Shown here piece by piece: positions 36,742-41,635 of a DNA stretch of 41,635 bases. How positions within the stretch are numbered: the first letter of the stretch is position 1; each line of letters opens with the position of its first letter. A program made the position numbers and the translations under genes. The notes under the pieces were generated by a model. The model was not told the DNA's origin. It searched no databases and saw only the letters and a program-made list of their open reading frames with translations. The DNA is from Porticoccus sp. Its GTDB lineage: Bacteria > Pseudomonadota > Gammaproteobacteria > Pseudomonadales > Porticoccaceae. The stretch is taken from contig JAJFKD010000018.1 of the NCBI GenBank assembly GCA_021773405.1, positions 1-41,635 of the forward strand, read 5' to 3'.

Positions 36742-37929
36742 ATGTCAAAAGTACTGATTATTGGTGCCGGTGGAGTCGGCGGTGTGGTGACCCACAAATG
36801 TTCCCAGTTGGTAGATGTGTTTGAGGACATCGTGCTGGCCAGCCGCAATGAAGAAAAGTGTAAAAAAATAGCGGCTCAGCTGAATCGGCCCATTGAAACT
36901 GCCCAGGTGGATGCCGACAATGTCCCCGAATTGGTGGAACTGATCAACCTGATTAAACCGGATATGGTGATCAATGTGGCGTTACCCTATCAGGACCTCA
37001 CCATCATGGATGCCTGCCTGGAAGCTGGCGTGCACTATCTGGATACCGCTAACTACGAGCCACTGGATACTGCCAAATTCGAGTACAAATGGCAGTGGGC
37101 CTATCAGGAAAAGTTCAAAAAAGCCGGTCTCATGGCCCTACTGGGTTCCGGTTTTGATCCCGGCGCCACCAACATGTTTACCGCCTATATCGCCAAGCAC
37201 TATTTTGATGAAATCCACACCCTGGATATTATCGACGTCAATGGCGGTGACCACGGCTACCCCTTTGCCACCAACTTCAACCCGGAAATCAATATCCGTG
37301 AAGTCACGGCAGAATGTCGTCATTGGGAAGATGGTCAGTTTGTGGAAACCCCTGCCATGTCTACCCAGCAATCCTTCACCTGCCCGGAAGGGGTGGGCAC
37401 CTACAATATTTATCGGATGTACCACGAAGAACTGGAAAGTCTCACCAAACACTTCCCCACTCTGAAAAAAGCCCAATTCTGGATGAGCTTCGGCGACGCC
37501 TACCTGAAACACCTGGAAGTGCTGGGCAATGTGGGCATGACCGGCATCGACCCGGTGGAATTCAACGGTCAGCAAATTGTGCCCATCCAGTTCCTCAAAG
37601 CCCTGCTGCCTGACCCCGCCAGTCTAGGTCCTCGCACTAAAGGCAAAACCTGTATCGGATGTATTGTCACCGGCATCAAAGACGGCAAAGAAAAAACTGT
37701 CTATCTCTACAACATCTGCGACCATCAAGAATGCTATGCCGAAGTGCAGTCCCAGGCCATTTCCTACACCACCGGCGTCCCCGCCATGATCGGTGCCAAG
37801 ATGATGCTCGAAGGTAAATGGATGAAGCCCGGCGTGTGGAATATGGAACAACTGGACCCCGACCCTTTTATGGACGATATGAATAAATATGGTCTGCCCT
37901 GGACGGTAATTGAGGATTACAAACACTAG
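36742..37929 (+). CDS. Carboxynorspermidine synthase / saccharopine dehydrogenase family protein
   Basis: A 395-residue Lys1-type dehydrogenase with an N-terminal Rossmann motif VLIIGAGGVGGVVTHK, then INVALPYQDLTIMDACLEAGVHYLDTANYE and GLMALLGSGFDPGATNMF. In Vibrio, carboxynorspermidine synthase condenses aspartate semialdehyde with a diamine (diaminopropane or putrescine) to give carboxy(nor)spermidine, which NspC then decarboxylates. The pairing with speA supports this polyamine role over lysine metabolism. No nspC follows in the window. Codon use is more G+C-rich than in most neighbours, and long antisense frames appear as a result. Confidence 0.85.
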   Translation: MSKVLIIGAGGVGGVVTHKCSQLVDVFEDIVLASRNEEKCKKIAAQLNRPIETAQVDADNVPELVELINLIKPDMVINVALPYQDLTIMDACLEAGVHYLDTANYEPLDTAKFEYKWQWAYQEKFKKAGLMALLGSGFDPGATNMFTAYIAKHYFDEIHTLDIIDVNGGDHGYPFATNFNPEINIREVTAECRHWEDGQFVETPAMSTQQSFTCPEGVGTYNIYRMYHEELESLTKHFPTLKKAQFWMSFGDAYLKHLEVLGNVGMTGIDPVEFNGQQIVPIQFLKALLPDPASLGPRTKGKTCIGCIVTGIKDGKEKTVYLYNICDHQECYAEVQSQAISYTTGVPAMIGAKMMLEGKWMKPGVWNMEQLDPDPFMDDMNKYGLPWTVIEDYKH

Positions 37930-37934
37930 CGGGT

Positions 37935-37960
37935 TGCCCCTTTGCCGAGGGGCATTTATA
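37935..37960 (+). terminator. Intrinsic terminator after the speA operon
   Basis: TGCCCCT (37935-37941) and AGGGGCA (37948-37954) form a perfect 7-bp stem with a six-base loop, followed by TTTATAT. It starts six bases after the dehydrogenase stop. The U-run is short, so efficiency is uncertain. Confidence 0.65.
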
Positions 37961-38126
37961 TATGTAATTCTGTTGGTTCTTATATACATAGCTTGGAACA
38001 TGTATAGAAAAACCGCTTTTCTATAGATATCACTCTATTTTTTCTGCTCTAAATGCCTCTTTAAGGTATTTAGAGTAGTTAATTCCAGCATTGTGTGGGA
38101 TATTTCCTCATTAAATATAAACAAAA

Positions 38127-38158
38127 TAATTTGTGTGTTTTTCGTAATACACAAATTA
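38127..38158. promoter_or_regulatory. Inverted repeat 1 upstream of fic
   Basis: TAATTTGTGT (38127-38136) and ACACAAATTA (38149-38158) are perfect 10-base arms around a 12-base spacer. They lie directly left of a second inverted repeat and about 50-80 bases before the probable fic start. The pattern suits a dimeric-regulator operator. Confidence 0.55.
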
Positions 38159-38160
38159 AG

Positions 38161-38194
38161 TTGTTTATTTTATTTTGCCAATTAAAATAAACAA
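38161..38194. promoter_or_regulatory. Inverted repeat 2 upstream of fic
   Basis: TTGTTTATTTTA (38161-38172) and TAAAATAAACAA (38183-38194) are perfect 12-base arms around a 10-base spacer, 16 bases before the ATG at 38211. A further similar half-site (ATATAAACAAAA) occurs near 38115. Its overlap with any promoter suggests repression, perhaps by the Fic protein's own C-terminal winged helix. A folded mRNA leader is another possibility. Confidence 0.6.
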
Positions 38195-38210
38195 AAAATT
38201 GGTCCCGCTG

Positions 38211-39323
38211 ATGACACCTTATATTCCTGAATCACTACCAGTAAAAAGCATCAACCAAGGCAAATTGGTCAGGCTGGTTGGTGAAGCCAATAGAGCGTTA
38301 GCTGGCTACGATGGCTTGCTTCAAGCATTGCCCAACCCTGGGCTGATGCTGTCTCCACTCACGAATCAGGAAGCGGTACTTTCGTCCAAGATTGAAGGCA
38401 CCCAGGCAACCATTGAAGAGGTACTGGAATATGAAGCAGGTGGCGAGCAGGATGAACCCATCAGGCAAGATATTCAGGAAATCCAGAATTACCGAACTGC
38501 ACTTGTTCTGGGTGCCGAATATATAAGTACAACAGAAAACCGGCAGATTAGCCTTTGGCTACTTAAGGCGCTTCATGAAAGTCTAATGACCAGTGTGCGT
38601 GGGCAAGATCGAACTCCAGGGGAATTCCGGGTGGAACAAAACTGGATTGGTCGCCTTGGCTCGACCATGGAAGAAGCCAGCTTTATTCCACCCTCTCCAC
38701 TGCAACTGAATGACCACCTCCGCACGTGGCAAGACTACCTGGTAACCGATGAAGAAGACCCTCTGGTACAAGTGGCCATCATGCATGCCCAATTTGAGTT
38801 ACTACACCCCTTTAATGACGGCAATGGTCGTATTGGTCGGCTGTTAATACCCCTATTTCTTTACGGTAAACAGGTTATCCAGACGCCGTCTTTTTATCTC
38901 TCGGCCTATCTTGAATCCAATAGAGATGATTACTATGCGGGGTTGCAGGGTATATCCAGGAAGGGCGAGTGGACAGAATGGGTGTCATTCTTTTTGACGG
39001 CGATTGTCGGCCAGGCCAAAACCAATACTGCCCGTTTGCGACAAATTATCGAACTTTACGATTGGAGCAAAACCGAGGTACAGCGGGTCAGTCGCTCCCA
39101 GCACAGTGCCGCTATTGTTGATGCCTTGTTTAGTCGCCCGGTGTTCCGTGCCAACGATCTGTCAGATGCCACAGGTATGGAGCGTTCATCTATTTATCCG
39201 GTCATCCGAAAACTGGAAAAAGAAGGGATTATTGAAGTGCTTGCGAAAGGTCAGGGGCGGCGCTCCACCCGCTATATCTTTGCCGAACTGTTGAATACCG
39301 TGGAAGGCAGAAAAATTGTGTAA
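38211..39323 (+). CDS. Fic family AMPylase-like protein with N-terminal inhibitory motif and C-terminal winged helix
   Basis: Fic enzymes transfer AMP (or related groups) onto proteins. With the ATG at 38211 there are 370 residues, beginning MTPYIPESLP as in the Fic/DOC_N group; TTG codons at 38175 and 38199 are alternative starts and none has a clear ribosome binding site. The N-terminal domain has the inhibitory motif SSKIEG (Ser58, Glu62), making it class II. The Fic core HPFNDGNGRIGR (His199) is intact. The last 90 residues form a winged HTH (FRANDLSDATGMERSSIYPVIRKLEKEGII). It heads the island and is 58 bases ahead of dinD. A regulatory or toxin-like role in a defence locus is inferred. 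Confidence 0.92.
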   Translation: MTPYIPESLPVKSINQGKLVRLVGEANRALAGYDGLLQALPNPGLMLSPLTNQEAVLSSKIEGTQATIEEVLEYEAGGEQDEPIRQDIQEIQNYRTALVLGAEYISTTENRQISLWLLKALHESLMTSVRGQDRTPGEFRVEQNWIGRLGSTMEEASFIPPSPLQLNDHLRTWQDYLVTDEEDPLVQVAIMHAQFELLHPFNDGNGRIGRLLIPLFLYGKQVIQTPSFYLSAYLESNRDDYYAGLQGISRKGEWTEWVSFFLTAIVGQAKTNTARLRQIIELYDWSKTEVQRVSRSQHSAAIVDALFSRPVFRANDLSDATGMERSSIYPVIRKLEKEGIIEVLAKGQGRRSTRYIFAELLNTVEGRKIV

Positions 39324-39381
39324 CAAAATCAGCGCTGAATAGACATATCGTCAGACAACAAAAAACAACAGGGAGAAATAG

Positions 39382-40224
39382 ATGAAAAGGGAGCTTATTC
39401 ATAGCCTGACTTCAACCTTTGAAGGGCATGCACAAGAAACTGAAGCAGGTGTTGAATTCTGGTTGGCCAGAGACCTTCAACACCTGTTAGGCTATGCCGA
39501 ATGGCGTAACTTTGCCTTGGTGATTGCCAAGGCAAAGACCGCCTGTGAAGTGGCGGAACATGCGATTGGTGACCATTTTGTTAACGTTAACAAAATGGTT
39601 GAACTTGGATCGGGCAGTCAACGTGAAATTGACGACATCATGTTGACGCGCTATGCCTGTTATCTCATTGCCCAGAATGGCGACCCGCGCAAATCTGACA
39701 TTGCTTTTGCGCAAACCTACTTCGCGATACAGGCAAGACGTGCTGAATTGATAGAGCAACGCCTACAGGAAACAGAGAGACTTTCAGCCAGACAAAAACT
39801 TACCCACACCGAAAAAGAACTTTCGGACGTTATATACGAACAAACGGGTGAGAATAAGCATTTTGGCTTGATCCGAAGCAAAGGTGATCAGGCGCTATTT
39901 GGCAAAACGACACAAGCGATGAAGTCACAATGGAAAATCCCTGCTAACAGACCATTGGCTGATTTTGCGCCAACCATCGTTTTAAAAGCCAAGGACTTTG
40001 CTGCCGAAATCACCATATTCAATGCCAGGGAACAGCAGATGCACACCGAAAACAAAATATCCCGTGAGCACATAACCAACAACGAAGCAGTTCGCAATAC
40101 CCTGTTAGAAAGGGGTATTCGACCAGAATCTCTTGCACCGGATGAAGATATAAAAAAGGTGGAACGCAGGCTGAAATCAGAGCAAAAGAAATCACTACAA
40201 AACCCCGATGGTCTAGACACCTGA
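39382..40224 (+). CDS. dinD: DNA-damage-inducible protein D family (BRO-N type)
   Basis: 280 residues matching DinD. The N-terminal BRO-like domain reads FWLARDLQHLLGYAEWRNF...AKTACE, then IDDIMLTRYACYLIAQNGDPRKSDIAFAQTYFAIQARRAEL; the C-terminal half has HTEKELSDVIYEQTGENKHFGLIRSKGDQALFG and ISREHITNNEAVRNTLLERGI. E. coli DinD is SOS-induced and inhibits RecA-promoted strand exchange. A CAGGGAG ribosome binding site precedes the ATG. No LexA box (CTGT-N8-ACAG) is seen in the 58 bases before it, so SOS control is not evident. It lies between fic and a truncated methyltransferase 15 bases downstream, consistent with one operon inside a restriction-type island. Confidence 0.9.
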   Translation: MKRELIHSLTSTFEGHAQETEAGVEFWLARDLQHLLGYAEWRNFALVIAKAKTACEVAEHAIGDHFVNVNKMVELGSGSQREIDDIMLTRYACYLIAQNGDPRKSDIAFAQTYFAIQARRAELIEQRLQETERLSARQKLTHTEKELSDVIYEQTGENKHFGLIRSKGDQALFGKTTQAMKSQWKIPANRPLADFAPTIVLKAKDFAAEITIFNAREQQMHTENKISREHITNNEAVRNTLLERGIRPESLAPDEDIKKVERRLKSEQKKSLQNPDGLDT

Positions 40225-40496
40225 GACGTAAAAATAACGATGCCCATTCTCGACTGGTTAAATAAAGACAAGGCAGTAACAACTGCCCAGCAGGTACCTT
40301 ATCGCCTTTTGGAGTCAGTGGCAGAATTGAGTGTGGGCGATGCCGACAGTGGCAATATGCTGATTCAGGGGGACAACCTGGAGGCGCTGAAAAGCCTGTT
40401 GCCGCTCTATGCCGGCAAAGTGAAATGTATCTATATCGACCCGCCCTATAACACACGCTCGGCTTTTAAATATTATCGAGCCATTACCTCTGGGAA

Positions 40497-40526
40497 AATG
40501 TCTGTATTCGACCCAAAGCGGACGTT
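40497..40526. repeat. Imperfect palindrome at the methyltransferase breakpoint
   Basis: AATGTCTGTATT (40497-40508) and AAAGCGGACGTT (40515-40526) flank CGACCC. As RNA, eleven of twelve positions pair, three of them G-U. The translated core, FDPKRT, recalls sequences I remember from many unrelated proteobacterial intergenic regions, which hints at a dispersed palindromic repeat; I cannot confirm this here. Confidence 0.5.
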
Positions 40527-40542
40527 GAAGTTTTTACATTGC

Positions 40543-40581
40543 CCCAAATACCCAAATACCCAAATACCCAAATACCCAAAT
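40543..40581 (+). repeat. CCCAAATA octanucleotide tandem repeat (4.9 copies)
   Basis: Four perfect copies of CCCAAATA begin at 40543, 40551, 40559 and 40567, followed by CCCAAAT. Eight is not a multiple of three, so copy change would shift any reading frame through it. It lies in the tail of the truncated methyltransferase frame, 55 bases before the next gene. Confidence 0.9.
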
Positions 40582-40636
40582 CAACGAATAAGCTATGAGC
40601 AGGGTTACATACTATAACCAGCATTAAGGGATTATT

Positions 40637-41635
40637 TTGAAACAATACTGCCCAGTGATAAGGATAGTTCATTCGTTAGGTGGCATTCGTTTAGTGAACG
40701 AGTTAAACAAAAAAGTAATTGTAGAACCGAGTACTCTTGATTATAAGATTGCTAGTTTTTCGATCACTGACTACTACTCCCTTTTTGATTCAATTCATAC
40801 TATTAACTTACCAATATATGGCGTGGATTTGATTGATCACGATGGCCAACTTGAAGGGACAGATATACCGCTTTGGCATCCCATCATGTATAAGCCAAGC
40901 GAGCATTATGATTATGAAAGTGCAATAAGACTTTGGAGCGATATCAGTACGGGTTCACATAAAGCTAAAAATGGGCACCTGTGGGATTTATCCAGTCGGA
41001 TATCACATCAGCTAAGGGTTACAGCATGGCGATTAAGAGAAATTTCGGAGTCCTATAGGATTCAATTAGATGCTTGTTTAAAGAGGGGGAAATTCGAAGA
41101 TAACTCGCATTTTTCCGATGGATTTACATGGATTTGTTTCATGAAGATTCAAGCTTTTCTGATTGATGCATGTATCCTTAGAGATTATTTGGCTGAATAT
41201 GCATCAACTTATATATACAACGAAAATATTGAGCAAAAGAATCTGAGAATTACTACCTTATCAGGCTTGTTAAAACACGTTATAAATAGAATAGAAACGA
41301 AAGATAATCTAGCCGATGAAATTGAAACGATATCTAAGGGGAGTGGTTGGCTTAAGAAACTAGGGGATTATAGAGATTTAGTAATTCATTCGGCTCCATT
41401 AAGCCATGCAGAGAAAAAATTATATGCGATAAAAAAATTATTCAAATTACAAGAGAATCACCTTCCATATATTGTATGCCCAATTCCTGATGATCCTTCG
41501 AAAATATATAAATTCCGCCATTCTTTAGAATCGTATAAAAATTTTGATACTTTATTTAGTAGCTTTGTGGACATTTTTGACGAAGCATATACTACAGATG
41601 GTTTAACATATTGCTCTCATTGTTTAACTGACATG
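40637..41635 (+). CDS. Unrecognised protein with HEPN-like R-x4-H motif (3' end outside window)
   Basis: The frame is open from a TTG at 40637 to the window edge, 333 codons without a stop. TAAGGG lies six bases before this TTG, and a TAA in the same frame ten bases upstream limits any earlier start. I do not recognise the protein. It is mostly helical in the second half, with no signal peptide or membrane segment. Around residues 237-255 it reads GWLKKLGDYRDLVIHSAPL, in which Arg246-x4-His251 fits the HEPN catalytic pattern. CSHC near residues 328-331 could begin a metal site. The DNA is clearly more AT-rich than the rest of the window, which suggests transfer. A HEPN RNase or defence role is inference. 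Confidence 0.6.
   Translation, partial: MKQYCPVIRIVHSLGGIRLVNELNKKVIVEPSTLDYKIASFSITDYYSLFDSIHTINLPIYGVDLIDHDGQLEGTDIPLWHPIMYKPSEHYDYESAIRLWSDISTGSHKAKNGHLWDLSSRISHQLRVTAWRLREISESYRIQLDACLKRGKFEDNSHFSDGFTWICFMKIQAFLIDACILRDYLAEYASTYIYNENIEQKNLRITTLSGLLKHVINRIETKDNLADEIETISKGSGWLKKLGDYRDLVIHSAPLSHAEKKLYAIKKLFKLQENHLPYIVCPIPDDPSKIYKFRHSLESYKNFDTLFSSFVDIFDEAYTTDGLTYCSHCLTDM

Larger units (their letters stand above)
40240..40617 (+). pseudogene. Truncated type III-like (Mod) DNA methyltransferase
   Basis: The first 76 or so codons are the start of a site-specific N6-adenine methyltransferase of the type III Mod type: MPILDWLNKDKAV, LSVGDADSGNMLIQGDNLEALKSLLP and the catalytic DPPYNTRSAF (DPPY codons 40438-40449). 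Full proteins exceed 500 residues. Similarity ends at about 40470; the frame then reads through a hairpin element and an octanucleotide repeat to TAA at 40617, giving 125 residues. The rest of the gene is not in the window, and an unrelated gene follows. The product lacks the SAM-binding FxGxG motif and target-recognition region, so it should be inactive. Confidence 0.8.

Noticed and set aside
37138-37575. 145-codon antisense frame across the dehydrogenase gene
   Set aside because: Opposite a well-supported gene with G+C-rich codons that make antisense stops rare; no ribosome binding site or recognisable protein.
39335-39354. CTGA-N12-TCAG inverted repeat before dinD as a LexA box
   Set aside because: It does not match CTGT-N8-ACAG in sequence or spacing.
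40019-40456. Antisense frame spanning dinD and the Mod start
   Set aside because: It overlaps conserved DinD and DPPY coding sequence and has no recognisable protein features.
40543-40581. CRISPR-like short repeat array
   Set aside because: Units are directly adjacent 8-mers without spacers; no cas gene is near.

Overview
The window is chromosomal DNA of a gammaproteobacterium, most likely a marine Pseudomonas relative of the Cellvibrionales/Spongiibacteraceae type. That placement is inference. It rests on oxyR-recG, ridA-spoT-rpoZ-gmk-yicC-rph, yggS-proC-yggT beside pilT-pilU, and ruvX-algH-tonB-gshB-pilGHIJ-chpA blocks that match Pseudomonas gene order, on a FabY-type ketosynthase and a class I PHA synthase, and on moderate G+C.

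Left part (1-9.4 kb): the 5' portion of recG follows oxyR on the minus strand with an ATGA overlap. An SDR-type NAD(P) protein is divergent from oxyR. Then come ridA, spoT (TTG start), rpoZ, gmk and yicC on the minus strand, with rph divergent from yicC. The OxyR keeps Cys199 but has Leu at position 208, where the resolving cysteine normally sits.

Middle (9.1-28.1 kb) is mainly type IV pilus biology. A minus-strand yggS-proC-yggT-yggU cluster is divergent from the retraction ATPases pilT and pilU. Next are ruvX, algH, a TonB-like gene and gshB on the minus strand. The twitching chemosensory operon follows on the plus strand: pilG, pilH, pilI, pilJ, a 1937-residue ChpA and a CheW-like ChpC. 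The methyltransferase pilK and methylesterase chpB of the Pseudomonas operon are absent. A small ORF with pentapeptide repeats sits where pilK would be. PilJ has a long acidic C-terminal tail.

Right-centre (28.3-37.9 kb) is metabolic. It holds phaC with a MaoC/PhaJ-like hydratase, a GlxA-like AraC regulator divergent from fabY, a degenerate EAL protein, and a polyamine pair: speA and a carboxynorspermidine-synthase-like dehydrogenase. The speA gene is preceded by an 11-residue leader ORF with its own strong ribosome binding site. The pair ends at a hairpin terminator.

Right end (38.0-41.6 kb) is an accessory, defence-like island. Two perfect inverted repeats lead into a Fic protein with its own inhibitory motif and a C-terminal winged helix. 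A DinD/BRO-type protein follows, then a type III-like DNA methyltransferase cut off just after its DPPYNT motif. The break runs into a hairpin element and an octanucleotide tandem repeat. Beyond that is an AT-rich, unrecognised gene that runs off the window and carries a HEPN-like R-x4-H motif. This end is the likeliest place for something undescribed. No tRNA, rRNA, CRISPR array or transposase was seen.
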